From positions 1 to 56,564 of the forward strand of contig NZ_JAHKRN010000056.1 of the NCBI RefSeq assembly GCF_019396385.1: a stretch of DNA of 56,564 nucleotides, given 5' to 3'. Under the pieces are notes generated by a model, which saw nothing but the letters and a program-made list of their open reading frames with translations, ran no database searches and was not told the DNA's origin. Shown here piece after piece: positions 1-9,206 of the stretch (positions within the stretch are counted from its first letter, which is position 1; each line of letters starts with the position of its first letter). Source of the DNA: Nonomuraea harbinensis (GTDB taxonomy: Bacteria; Actinomycetota; Actinomycetes; Streptosporangiales; Streptosporangiaceae). The position numbers and the translations under genes are program-made.

Positions 1-15
1 ACGCTCTTCCGATCT
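1..15. other. Residual Illumina adapter sequence
   Basis: The first 15 bases match the 3' end of the TruSeq read-1 adapter (ACGCTCTTCCGATCT). Genomic sequence seems to begin at about base 16. This is an untrimmed assembly artefact at a contig end, not biology. Bases 16-57 hold only the DNA downstream of the first gene. Confidence 0.93.
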
Positions 16-57
16 CGCCGGGCCGGCCGGCGCGGGGTTCCGTGAGTGCGCCTGACC

Positions 58-327
58 TTACGGGCGCTGCGGGCGGTTGGTCATGTGCTCGGCGGTGCCG
101 ACATGCTGCTTCTGCTTGCGCATGCCGGCCAGGCCCAGCAGCCCCAGCAGGCCGAGCAGGCCCCACAGGCCGGCGTTGCCGCCGCCCTGGTCCTGCTGCT
201 GAGGTGCGGGCGACGGGTTGACCTGGCTCTGCGCGACGGGAGCGGCGGGAGCCTCCGCCGTCGCGGCCGCGGCCGGGGCGAGCGTCAGAAAGAAGGCCAG
301 CCCCAGGCCCGTGAGAGTCTTGCGCAT
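58..327 (-). CDS. WGxxGxxG-motif small membrane/exported protein
   Basis: This is an 89-residue protein of unknown biochemical role. Residues 1-25 form a signal peptide (MRKTLTGLGLAFF followed by Ala-rich sequence). A Pro/Gln-rich spacer follows. Residues 55-69 form a short glycine-leucine helix with the repeat WGLLGLLGLLGLAG, and a basic tail (RKQKQ) comes next. This matches the actinobacterial WGxxGxxG family, whose C-terminal helix plus basic tail resembles sorting signals such as MYXO-CTERM. The ATG at 325-327 is preceded by a strong GGGGGAA ribosome site. A much longer reading frame continues upstream on this strand, but it is antisense to the aminotransferase and lacks sensible content. 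The gene is transcribed divergently from the aminotransferase operon. Confidence 0.8.
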   Translation of the reverse strand: MRKTLTGLGLAFFLTLAPAAAATAEAPAAPVAQSQVNPSPAPQQQDQGGGNAGLWGLLGLLGLLGLAGMRKQKQHVGTAEHMTNRPQRP

Positions 328-490
328 TGGGTTCCCCCGATCCGGCGGTCCCTCGACCTTCGAAGACCGCCTGTCGCGTCTCCCGGCCTTGTTCCCGGAA
401 GGCTTCCCCCTGATGGGGCGGATCTTCGTATTCCCTGCTAGACATAGCCATACCATCTCGCTCCATGATGAAACCTCTGCTCCCGGCGGC

Positions 491-531
491 CGACACCTTG
501 TAAGAGGATTCCGGCGTACGGCGACACCTTG
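491..531 (+). promoter_or_regulatory. 10-bp direct repeat in the aminotransferase promoter
   Basis: CGACACCTTG occurs at 491-500 and again at 522-531. The 31 bp spacing is about three helical turns. It lies 40-80 bp upstream of the aminotransferase start. The rest of the gap 328-570 has no gene. A paired binding site for a regulator is an inference. Confidence 0.45.
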
Positions 532-570
532 CATTTGGGGACCTGTGGGGATTGCGGCGATACTCAAAAC

Positions 571-1847
571 ATGTCCGAGCTTCTCGCGCGCCACAGGGCC
601 GTCATCCCCAACTGGGTCGGCCTCTACTACAACGACCCCATCGAGATCGTCAGCGGCAAGGGCAACCGCGTCGTCGACGCCGACGGCAAGAGTTATCTCG
701 ACTTCTTCGCCGGAATCCTGACCAACATGATCGGGTACGACGTCCCCGAGGTGCGCGAAGCCGTCGAACGCCAGCTCGCCACCGGCGTCGTCCACACCAG
801 CACCGTCTACCTGCTGCGCGGGCAGATCGAGCTGGCCGAGAAGATCGCCCGCCTGTCCGGCATCCCGGACGCCAAGGTCTTCTTCACCAACTCGGGCACC
901 GAGGCCAACGAGACCGCGCTGCTGCTCGCCACGTACGCGCGCAAGAGCGACCAGGTGCTGGCCATGCGGCAGAGCTACCACGGCCGCAGCTTCGGCGCCG
1001 TCAGCGTCACCTCCAACAGGTCCTGGAAGAACAACTCCCTGTCGCCGCTCAACGTGCACTTCCTGCACGGCGCCGACCAGCATCTCGCCCAGTTCAGGGG
1101 CATGTCCGACGCCGACTACGTCGCGGCGTGCGTGGACGACCTGCGGCACGTGCTGTCGACCGCCGTCTCGAACGACGTGGCCGCCCTCATCGCCGAGCCC
1201 ATCCAGGGCGTCGGCGGCTTCACCATGCCCCCGGACGGGCTGTTCGCCGCCTACAAGGAAGTGCTGGACGAGCAGGGCATCCTGTTCATCTCCGACGAGG
1301 TGCAGACCGGCTGGGGCCGCACCGGCAGCGCGTTCTTCGGCATCCAGAACCACGGCGTGACCCCCGACATGATGACCTTCGCCAAGGGCCTGGGCAACGG
1401 CTTCGCCGTCGGCGGCGTCGTCGCCCGGGGTGACCTGCTGGACGCGCTGCACGCCGCCGGCGTGGCCACGTTCGGCGGCAACCCCGTCTCCATGGCGGCC
1501 GCCAACGCGACCCTCGACTACGTGCTCGACCACGACCTGCAGGCCAACGCCGCGAGGACCGGCAAGATCATCATCGATGGCCTGCGCGCCGCCGCCCAGC
1601 GGCTCCCCGTCGTCAAGGACGTGCGCGGCAAGGGCCTGATGTTCGCCGTCGAGCTCGACACCCCGGCCCAGGCCGCGAGGTTCATGGAGGAGACCAAGAA
1701 GGCCGGCCTGCTCGCCGGCAAGGGCGGCCTGCGCGGCACCGCCATCCGCATGGCCCCGCCGCTCACGATCTCGGTCGACGAGGCCGCCGAGGGGCTCGGC
1801 ATCATCGTCAACGCACTCGAAGTCATCAACGCGGAGGCAGCGCAGCA

Positions 1848-1851
<4 letters not shown>
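571..1851 (+). CDS. Class III PLP aminotransferase (omega-amino acid type)
   Basis: A cytoplasmic 426-residue aminotransferase of fold type I, class III. It would move the amino group of an omega-amino acid such as beta-alanine or GABA to a 2-oxo acid, giving a semialdehyde. The PLP-binding Asp sits in DEVQTGWGRTG (about residue 242) and the Schiff-base Lys in TFAKGLGNG (about residue 272). NSGTEANE and SYHGRSFG are the usual cofactor and substrate loops. The ATG at 571 agrees with the family start; an in-frame ATG at 529 would add 14 atypical residues. The stop overlaps the start of the downstream semialdehyde dehydrogenase (GTGA), so the two are translationally coupled. That partner suggests a substrate giving malonate semialdehyde (beta-alanine) or methylmalonate semialdehyde. 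The exact substrate cannot be read from the sequence. Confidence 0.9.
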
Positions 1852-3353
<1,502 letters not shown>

Positions 3354-3360
3354 GGCGCCG

Positions 3361-3389
3361 GGGCGGGCGGCGACGATCACCGCCCGCCC
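3361..3389 (+). terminator. Hairpin downstream of mmsA
   Basis: GGGCGGGCGG (3361-3370) pairs perfectly with CCGCCCGCCC (3380-3389) around a 9-nt loop, 7 bases after the mmsA stop. No U-tract follows, as is common in actinomycetes. The arms extend further if one bulged C is allowed. Confidence 0.6.
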
Positions 3390-3406
3390 CCGGTAGGCTC
3401 CAGGGC

Positions 3407-4537
3407 GTGATCCGCAGCCGTCTGCCCGCGCTGGCCCTCGCCCTGACGGCGCTGGGCTGCACGGGCGCGGCCCAGCCCGCCCAGCTCACCCCCAGCCCGA
3501 CGGCGAGCCCCGCGACGAGCCCCACGCCCGAGGCGAGCCCCACGCAGAGCGACGGCACGCTGCAGATCCTCGCCTACCGCGGCTACGCCGAATACGGCGG
3601 CATCAGCCCGCAGGCCAACTGGACCGGCACGTTCGAGAAGGCCACCGGCTGCCGGCTGGCCCGCATCGACACCGTGCAGACTCCCGAGGAGATGTCCGCC
3701 AGGCTCCGCACGCGCGCCTACGACCTGGTCGCCGCCGGGCCCGTGGTGGCGGCCGAGATGATCGGGGCGGGGCAGGTCCAGGCCATCGACACCGACCGGG
3801 TCGAGGGCTACGACGACATCCCCGAGCGGCTGCGCGACCTGCTCACCGTCGGTGACACGGTCTACGGGGTGCCGTTCCTGTGGGGCTACCACGAGTTCCT
3901 GTACGACACGCGCCGGACCACGGGCGGCGATCTGGCCGACGTGTTCGGCTCCGACCGGGTCATGCTGCGCGACAGCCCGCTCACGCTCGCCGACGCGGCG
4001 CTCGCGGGCGGCGCCGGGCATCCGTTCGAGCTCGACGCCGAGCAGTTGGAAGAGGCGGCCGGGCGCCTGGCGGCCCCTGAGGAGCGCACGCTCTGGGCCA
4101 ACCAGCTCGACCTGGTCAAGGGCTTCGCCACCGGCTCCGTCGACTACGCCCAGGCCACCCCTCACCTGCGCGAGCTGCTGGTGAAGGCGCGCCTGCCGGT
4201 CAAGGCCGTGTCCGCGCGCAAGGTCACCGGCTGGGCCGACTCGTGGCTGCTCGGCGCCGGGGTCACCGCCACCGACTGCGCCTACCGCTGGCTCGGCCGG
4301 ATGATCGAGCCCGGCACCCAGCGCGACGCCGCCGCGTGGAACGGACTGGCGCCCGCCAATACCAAGGCGTGCAAAGGCCGTGCCAGAAGCGTCTGCGAGG
4401 CGTACGGTGCCACCAGGTCCCATCGGCTGGACCGCGTGGTGTTCGCCACGCGCCCTCCGGGGGACTGCCTGCCGCCGAAGGGGGAGTGCACCGACTACGC
4501 CGCCTGGTCGCAGCGGTGGCGCGAGCTCATCGAGTAG
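3407..4537 (+). CDS. PotD-like extracellular solute-binding lipoprotein
   Basis: A 376-residue lipoprotein resembling periplasmic spermidine/putrescine-binding proteins (PotD/PotF). The GTG start gives a signal sequence (IRSRLPALALALTALGC) with Cys18 as the likely lipidated residue; the lipobox is slightly non-standard (Leu at -2). A Thr/Pro/Ser-rich linker (about residues 22-48) leads to the binding domain, which opens with LQILAYRGYAEYGGIS and contains the hinge-like VYGVPFLWGYHEFLYD. No permease or ATPase gene lies next to it, so it is an orphan binding protein unless its transporter is elsewhere. Its position beside aminotransferases and semialdehyde dehydrogenases fits polyamine uptake feeding GABA/beta-alanine breakdown, but that link is inferred. 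Confidence 0.78.
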   Translation: MIRSRLPALALALTALGCTGAAQPAQLTPSPTASPATSPTPEASPTQSDGTLQILAYRGYAEYGGISPQANWTGTFEKATGCRLARIDTVQTPEEMSARLRTRAYDLVAAGPVVAAEMIGAGQVQAIDTDRVEGYDDIPERLRDLLTVGDTVYGVPFLWGYHEFLYDTRRTTGGDLADVFGSDRVMLRDSPLTLADAALAGGAGHPFELDAEQLEEAAGRLAAPEERTLWANQLDLVKGFATGSVDYAQATPHLRELLVKARLPVKAVSARKVTGWADSWLLGAGVTATDCAYRWLGRMIEPGTQRDAAAWNGLAPANTKACKGRARSVCEAYGATRSHRLDRVVFATRPPGDCLPPKGECTDYAAWSQRWRELIE

Positions 4538-4608
4538 CGGGGCCGGCTTCCGCCGCCCCGCGTGACCATGCCGCGGGCGCGCCCAACCCCCGCTGGGCGC
4601 GACCTGCT

Positions 4609-4646
4609 GAGACGCCCCGGGCCTTCCCCCCGTCCCGGGGCGTCTC
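4609..4646. terminator. Bidirectional terminator hairpin
   Basis: A perfect 13-bp inverted repeat, GAGACGCCCCGGG (4609-4621) and CCCGGGGCGTCTC (4634-4646), has a 12-nt loop. It lies between the converging binding-protein gene and the small CxxC gene and could serve both. Confidence 0.8.
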
Positions 4647-4661
4647 GCCGTCCGCGGGCCT

Positions 4662-4895
4662 TCAGCGGGTGGGGAAGGCCACCACCGTGGCCAGAGGGGC
4701 GGGGACCAGCGCCTCGGCGCAGTCGGCGCACGCCATCGCCGTCGTGTCGTCGGGGAAGCGGCCCACGCGCGCCCTCGGGCGCGGCCACCTCTTGTAGCAG
4801 ACCACGCAGGCCTCGCCGTCGCGCTGGGCGCTCGTCATGCCCTCAGGGTCGAACGTCAGCATGTCCGGTGCCGTTCTGGTGGGACCCCAGTTCAT
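4662..4895 (-). CDS. Small CxxC/CxxC protein (zinc-ribbon-like)
   Basis: A 77-residue protein of unknown function. Two cysteine pairs, CVVC (residues 30-33) and CADC (56-59), are spaced as in small zinc ribbons. The segment between them is basic (KRWPRPRARVGRF). A GGGGAG sequence precedes the ATG at 4895 at a short distance, so Met12 or Met20 could also be the start. It has no coupled neighbour. The gap on its upstream side (4896-5023) holds its promoter region but no gene that I can support. Metal binding is inferred from the cysteines only. Confidence 0.6.
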   Translation of the reverse strand: MNWGPTRTAPDMLTFDPEGMTSAQRDGEACVVCYKRWPRPRARVGRFPDDTTAMACADCAEALVPAPLATVVAFPTR

Positions 4896-5023
4896 CGCGC
4901 TCCCCGCAGAGGTCGCCCGTCCTCGTGTCGGATCCGTTATAACCCCGGCCGGATCCGTGATCGTCTAGTTCCGTGTCAAGTAAGGGTGAATTCTCTACCC
5001 AAGACGCCTGCTTTACACCACAA

Positions 5024-5058
5024 AATCGGGCATCCAGCTACAAGCCGGATGCCCGATT
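5024..5058 (-). terminator. Intrinsic terminator of gabT
   Basis: AATCGGGCATCC (5024-5035) pairs perfectly with GGATGCCCGATT (5047-5058) around an 11-nt loop. On the minus strand the stem is followed by a short T-run. It sits 11 bp past the gabT stop. Confidence 0.82.
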
Positions 5059-5068
5059 CATGGGTATA

Positions 5069-6397
5069 TCAGAGGGCGGCGACCGCCTTTTCGAGGATCC
5101 CCAGGCCCTCCTCCAGCAGGTGCTCGGGGATGACCAGGGGCGGCAGGAACCGCAGCACGTTGCCGTGCGTGCCCGCGGTCAGCACCAGCAGGCCCTCGGC
5201 GTGGCAGCGCTTGACGATCTCCTGGACCGCCGCCGGGTTCGGCTCCTTGGTGCCCGGCACCACCAGCTCGATCGCGATCATGGCGCCGCGCCCCCGCACG
5301 TCGCCGATCACGTCGAACCGCTCCTTCATGGCGTGCAGCCGGGGCAGCATGATCTCGCCGATCCTGCGGGCCCTGGCGACCAAGTCCTCCTCGGCGATCG
5401 TCTCCAGCACCGCCAGCGCGGCCTCGCACGCGAGCGGGTTGCCGCCGTACGTGCCGCCGAGGCCGCCCACGTGCACCTTGTCCATCAGGTCCGCCCGGCC
5501 CGTCACCGCGGCCAGCGGCAGGCCGCCCGCGATGCCCTTGGCGGTGGTGATGATGTCGGGCACGATGCCCTCGTCCTCGCAGGCGAACAGGGTGCCGGTG
5601 CGGGCGAAGCCGGTCTGCACCTCGTCGGCCACGAACACGATGCCGTTCTCGCGGCAGAACTCCGCGATCCGCGGCAGGAATCCCTTGGCCGGCTCGATGA
5701 AGCCGCCCTCGCCGGCGATCGGCTCGATCACCACGGCCGCCACGTTCTCCGCGCCGACCTGCTTGTTGATCATGTCGATCGCCTCGGCCGCGGCCTCCTC
5801 GGCGCAGTTCTCGGGCCCCGTCGGCCAGCGGAACGGGTAGGCCAGCGGCACCCGGTACACCTCAGGGGCGAACGGGCCGAACCGGTGCTTGTACGGCATG
5901 TTCTTGGCCGTGAGCGTCATCGTGAGCAGCGTGCGGCCGTGGTAGCCGTGGTCGAACACGACGACCGCCTGGCGGCCGGTCGCGTGCCTGGCGATCTTGA
6001 CCGCGTTCTCCACCGCCTCGGCGCCGCTGTTCACGAGGAACGTGCGCTTGTCGTGGTCACCCGGGGTGAGCTCGTTCAGCTTCTCGCAGACGGTCACGTA
6101 CGACTCGTACGGGGTGACCATGAAACAGGTGTGGGTGAAGTCGGCGACCTGCTTGCTGACCCGCTCCACCACCTTCGGCGCGGCGTTGCCGACGTTCGTC
6201 ACGGCGATGCCGGCGCCGAAGTCGATCAGCGAGTTCCCGTCGGCGTCCTGCAGCACGCCGCCGCCGGCGCGGGTGACGAAGACCGGCAGGGTGGTGCCGA
6301 TGCCGGGCGGGACGGCGGCCTGCTTGCGGGCCAGCAGCTCCTGCGATTTGGGGCCGGGGATCGCGGTGACGACGCGCCGCTCCTGGGGAATGCTCAT
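5069..6397 (-). CDS. gabT: 4-aminobutyrate-2-oxoglutarate aminotransferase
   Basis: A 442-residue class III aminotransferase that converts GABA plus 2-oxoglutarate to succinate semialdehyde plus glutamate. It has the GabT pattern: NSGAEAVENAVKIAR, FDHGYHGRT, VIEPIAGEGGF, ADEVQTGFARTG with the cofactor Asp at about 258, and Lys287 in TTAKGIAGGLP. The chosen ATG (6395-6397) matches the family N-terminus; an in-frame start 30 nt upstream is less likely. The gene diverges from a PucR-family regulator. In Corynebacterium glutamicum a PucR-type activator (GabR) controls gabTDP, so the same logic is likely here. The dehydrogenase partner may be the aldehyde dehydrogenase at 9.2 kb. Confidence 0.92.
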   Translation of the reverse strand: MSIPQERRVVTAIPGPKSQELLARKQAAVPPGIGTTLPVFVTRAGGGVLQDADGNSLIDFGAGIAVTNVGNAAPKVVERVSKQVADFTHTCFMVTPYESYVTVCEKLNELTPGDHDKRTFLVNSGAEAVENAVKIARHATGRQAVVVFDHGYHGRTLLTMTLTAKNMPYKHRFGPFAPEVYRVPLAYPFRWPTGPENCAEEAAAEAIDMINKQVGAENVAAVVIEPIAGEGGFIEPAKGFLPRIAEFCRENGIVFVADEVQTGFARTGTLFACEDEGIVPDIITTAKGIAGGLPLAAVTGRADLMDKVHVGGLGGTYGGNPLACEAALAVLETIAEEDLVARARRIGEIMLPRLHAMKERFDVIGDVRGRGAMIAIELVVPGTKEPNPAAVQEIVKRCHAEGLLVLTAGTHGNVLRFLPPLVIPEHLLEEGLGILEKAVAAL

Positions 6398-6430
6398 GCC
6401 TCCGACGGTACGGTGACCGCCGACCACTCC

Positions 6431-6446
6431 CGATACGTCGATATGT
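6431..6446. promoter_or_regulatory. Tandem 8-bp direct repeat between gabT and pucR
   Basis: CGATACGT (6431-6438) is followed directly by CGATATGT (6439-6446) in the 76-bp divergent promoter. It is a plausible site for the adjacent PucR-type regulator; this is inferred from position only. Confidence 0.35.
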
Positions 6447-6473
6447 CACACTGAAGGTGCTTGTCTCGCCTGA

Positions 6474-8342
6474 ATGGATAAAATTCGGATGGCACCATCG
6501 TTGCAGGTCGTGGCCCGTCGGACCGGGCTCCGCCTGCTCGCCGGACCGCCCGACCGTGATGTGCGCTGGGTCGCCGTCAGCGAGTTGGAGGATCCCACGC
6601 CGTTCCTGGAGGGCGGCGAGCTGGTGCTCACCACCGGGATGCGGCTGACCCACGACTTCGCCCGATATGTCGGGCGGCTGATGGCGCGCGGGGTGGCCGG
6701 GCTGGGCGTCGCGGTCGGGCTCACCCACGACGAGGTGCCGCCGGCTCTGGTCGAGGCGGCCGGCGCGGCGGGGCTGCCGCTGCTGGAGGTGCCCAGGGAG
6801 ACGCCGTTCATCGCGGTCACCAAGGTGGTCAGCGAACTGCTGGCGGCCGAGCAGTACGAGGAGGTCACCCGCGCCTTCGCCGCCCAGGGCCGGCTGACCC
6901 GCGCCGCCCTCCACCCCGACGGCACCCACGCGGTCATCGACCGGCTGGCCAAGGAGCTGGGCGGGTGGGCGGCGCTGTTCGACGACGCCGGCGAGCCGCT
7001 GCACGCCACACGAGGCGCCAAGGTCCGCACGGTGGCGGCCGAGATCAGGCGGCTGCGCGGCGGCCGGGGGCCCGCGGCGGCCCGCAAGGACGGCGAGGCG
7101 GAGCGGGCGCCCGCCACGCTGGCGCTGGCGTGGCCCGGCGAGAACGTCGTGGTGCAGCCGGTGGGCGGCGGGCCGCGGCCCCGCGGGTTCTTCGCCGTCG
7201 GGACCGCGCGGGCCTTCACCCCTGTCTCCCACACCGTCGTCAACGCCGCCGGGTCGCTGCTCACGCTGGCCCTGGAGCAGGGGCGCGCCCACCTCGAAGG
7301 CGAGCGCCGGGTCCGGGACGCGGTGCTGCGGCTGCTGCTGTCCGAGCGGCCGTCGGCCTTGCCGGAAGCCCGTACGGTCCTCGGGCCCCTCGGTCCGGCT
7401 CTCCCCGGCGAGCCCTTCGTGGTCCTGGCCGTCGGCGAGGACTCCCTGGAACCCCTGGAACCCCTCGCCTTCACCGCCCGCCTCCCCAACCCGGACGATC
7501 GGCGCGGCACCTCAAGAGGCGACGGGCCGGGCCGTGCTCCGGCGGGGGGCCTGCGGGTTTCGGATGAGGAGCAGGATGCTGCTTACGAGCCGGACGATCG
7601 GCGCGACACCTCACGGGGTGAGCGGCCGGTTGTGGGGGAGAGCGGTGGACGGGACGTGGCCGCGTCCGGGCGGCGTGATGTGCCCGGGGTGCGGGCGTCC
7701 GTGGGGGAGAGGGCCGCAGGGGCCGGTCGGCACTCTGGCTCGGCTGAGGGGCGGCGTGATGTATCAAGGGCGCGTTCCCTCCCGTCCGAAGAGAGGCGCG
7801 ACGCCTCCGTGCGGGGTGAAAGGGCGGCGGTCTCCGGGCGGGGAAGTGGTGGCGGTGTCGTGGTGGTGCTTGTGGAAGAAGGGTCGGAGGGGGAGGTCGT
7901 CCGGGCGGCCGGTGGGGGTGTCGGGATCGGGGGGCCGTGTTCGTACCGGGAGGTGCGGGCGGGGGTGGAGCAGGCGCGGCGGGCCTACGAGCACGCCGGG
8001 GGGCAGGTACTCAGGTTCGGCGAGCTGGCCGGGCAGGGGCTGATGGCGCTGGTCGAGCCGGAGGCGGCGGGGGCGTTCGCCGCCGCGCTGCTGGCGCCGC
8101 TCGCCGCGTACGGGTCGCGGGCCGATCTGGTGGAGTCGCTGCGCGCGTACCTGGAGAGCAACGGTCACTGGGACGCGGCCGCGCAGCGGCTGGGCGTGCA
8201 CCGGCACACGCTGCGCTACCGGATGCGGCGCGTCGCCGAGCTGCTCGGGCGCGACCTGGACGACCCGGGGGTGCGGGCCGAGCTCTGGTTCGCGCTGCAG
8301 GCGGCCGGCGGCAGGCCCTCGAACGGCGCGGCGCACCCCTGA
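6474..8342 (+). CDS. PucR-family transcriptional regulator (GabR-like)
   Basis: A 622-residue regulator. The N-terminal PucR domain (about 1-125) includes VRWVAVSELEDPTPFLEGGELVLTTG. A middle CdaR/GGDEF-like region follows. The C-terminal HTH_30 (about 555-612) contains ESNGHWDAAAQRLGVHRHTLRYR. Between roughly residues 335 and 460 is a low-complexity insertion with about five degenerate copies of RRD-x-S-RGER; other PucR proteins are shorter by about that much. Divergence from gabT suggests it activates GABA catabolism, as PucR-type GabR does in corynebacteria. The ATG at 6474 gives the longest protein. Met6 at 6489 (MAPSLQVV) fits the family N-terminus equally well, and neither has a strong ribosome site. 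It converges on a tetR gene 7 bp beyond its stop. Confidence 0.85.
   Translation: MDKIRMAPSLQVVARRTGLRLLAGPPDRDVRWVAVSELEDPTPFLEGGELVLTTGMRLTHDFARYVGRLMARGVAGLGVAVGLTHDEVPPALVEAAGAAGLPLLEVPRETPFIAVTKVVSELLAAEQYEEVTRAFAAQGRLTRAALHPDGTHAVIDRLAKELGGWAALFDDAGEPLHATRGAKVRTVAAEIRRLRGGRGPAAARKDGEAERAPATLALAWPGENVVVQPVGGGPRPRGFFAVGTARAFTPVSHTVVNAAGSLLTLALEQGRAHLEGERRVRDAVLRLLLSERPSALPEARTVLGPLGPALPGEPFVVLAVGEDSLEPLEPLAFTARLPNPDDRRGTSRGDGPGRAPAGGLRVSDEEQDAAYEPDDRRDTSRGERPVVGESGGRDVAASGRRDVPGVRASVGERAAGAGRHSGSAEGRRDVSRARSLPSEERRDASVRGERAAVSGRGSGGGVVVVLVEEGSEGEVVRAAGGGVGIGGPCSYREVRAGVEQARRAYEHAGGQVLRFGELAGQGLMALVEPEAAGAFAAALLAPLAAYGSRADLVESLRAYLESNGHWDAAAQRLGVHRHTLRYRMRRVAELLGRDLDDPGVRAELWFALQAAGGRPSNGAAHP
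7493..7830 (+). repeat. Degenerate repeat insertion inside the PucR gene
   Basis: The motif GACGATCGGCGCG(A/G)CACCTC occurs at about 7496 and 7595. Shorter relatives (GGGCGGCGTGATGT at about 7669 and 7750, GAGAGGCGCGACGCCTC at about 7793) follow in the same reading frame. They encode the arginine-rich RRDxSRGER units of the regulator and look like an in-frame expansion of a short element. Confidence 0.6.
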
Positions 8343-8349
8343 GGAGCTG

Positions 8350-8976
8350 TCAGTCCTTGTCGGCCGCGTAGTAGGCGATCGTCGCCTGGGTGACGGCTTC
8401 GTAGCTGGTCGCGTCACGGAGGTGACCCGAGCGCTCCAGGCTGATCGCGCCCTGGGCGGCCGCCCACAGGGCGTCGGCGATCTTGCGTGGCTGGGTGGGG
8501 CCGAGGTAGCCGGCGGAGATGCAGTCGGAGATCACCCGGTCGAAGATGTTGAGCGCCGCCCTGGCGAGGGTCCTGGCGCGCTCGCTGGGCTCGAAGCCGG
8601 GGATCGCCCGTTCGAACATGAGGCTGTAGTAGCCGGGCTCCGCCAGGCACGCCTGGCGGTAGGCGGGGACGAGCGCGTTCAGGTACTCGAAGGGGTCGCG
8701 GCGCTGCGGCACCCGCTCCAGCAGGCGGCGGAAGCGCTCGAATCCTTCGAGGTAGAGCGCCTCGGCCAGGCCTTCACGGTTGCCGAACATCGTGTAGACG
8801 ACGGTGGTCGTGCAGGCGGCCTCGGTGGCGATCCGGCGGATCGTCAGGCTGTCGGGCCCGTCGGCCACCAGGACGTTGACCGCGACGTCGAGCAGCCTGG
8901 AACGGAGCTCGTCATGGTTGGCCCGCTCGCCCTGCAAGTAGGCGCCCTGAAGCCCAAGCGGCGCCGAGGAGGTCAT
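8350..8976 (-). CDS. TetR-family regulator
   Basis: A 208-residue TetR repressor. The HTH (about residues 40-70) reads SLTIRRIATEAACTTTVVYTMFGNREGLAEAL. The C-terminal ligand domain resembles the TetR_C_33/WHG type (PGYYSLMFERAIPGFEPS). The ATG at 8976 has an AAAGG site about 8 nt upstream; an upstream in-frame ATG at 9039 would add 21 residues without homology. It diverges from the aldehyde dehydrogenase at 9207 across a 230-bp gap, so it probably represses that gene and itself. I see no clean operator palindrome in the gap. Confidence 0.82.
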   Translation of the reverse strand: MTSSAPLGLQGAYLQGERANHDELRSRLLDVAVNVLVADGPDSLTIRRIATEAACTTTVVYTMFGNREGLAEALYLEGFERFRRLLERVPQRRDPFEYLNALVPAYRQACLAEPGYYSLMFERAIPGFEPSERARTLARAALNIFDRVISDCISAGYLGPTQPRKIADALWAAAQGAISLERSGHLRDATSYEAVTQATIAYYAADKD

Positions 8977-9206
8977 GGGCCCACGCCTTTCTGCCGAGGG
9001 CCCGCCGCTCTGGGAGACCCGCATCGATGACTTAGCCATGGCGGAGATCGTTCAAACCGCTTCGCATGCTAAACATCCCGAATTAGGCCTACTTCTGTTA
9101 CAAGCCGGGTATACCACCAGGTTGTACATGACGGCAGAAGCCCCCCGGCGGTCTTGTGCACCCTGGTGCAATTCCCCCGCGCGGGGCTTGGCATAACGTC
9201 GGAGGC

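Noticed and set aside
328..1533. Long minus-strand open frame continuing upstream of the WGxxGxxG gene
   Set aside because: It is antisense to the aminotransferase, made of His/Val/Gly-rich filler typical of reverse-frame reading in high-GC genes, and the signal peptide of the real gene starts at 327.
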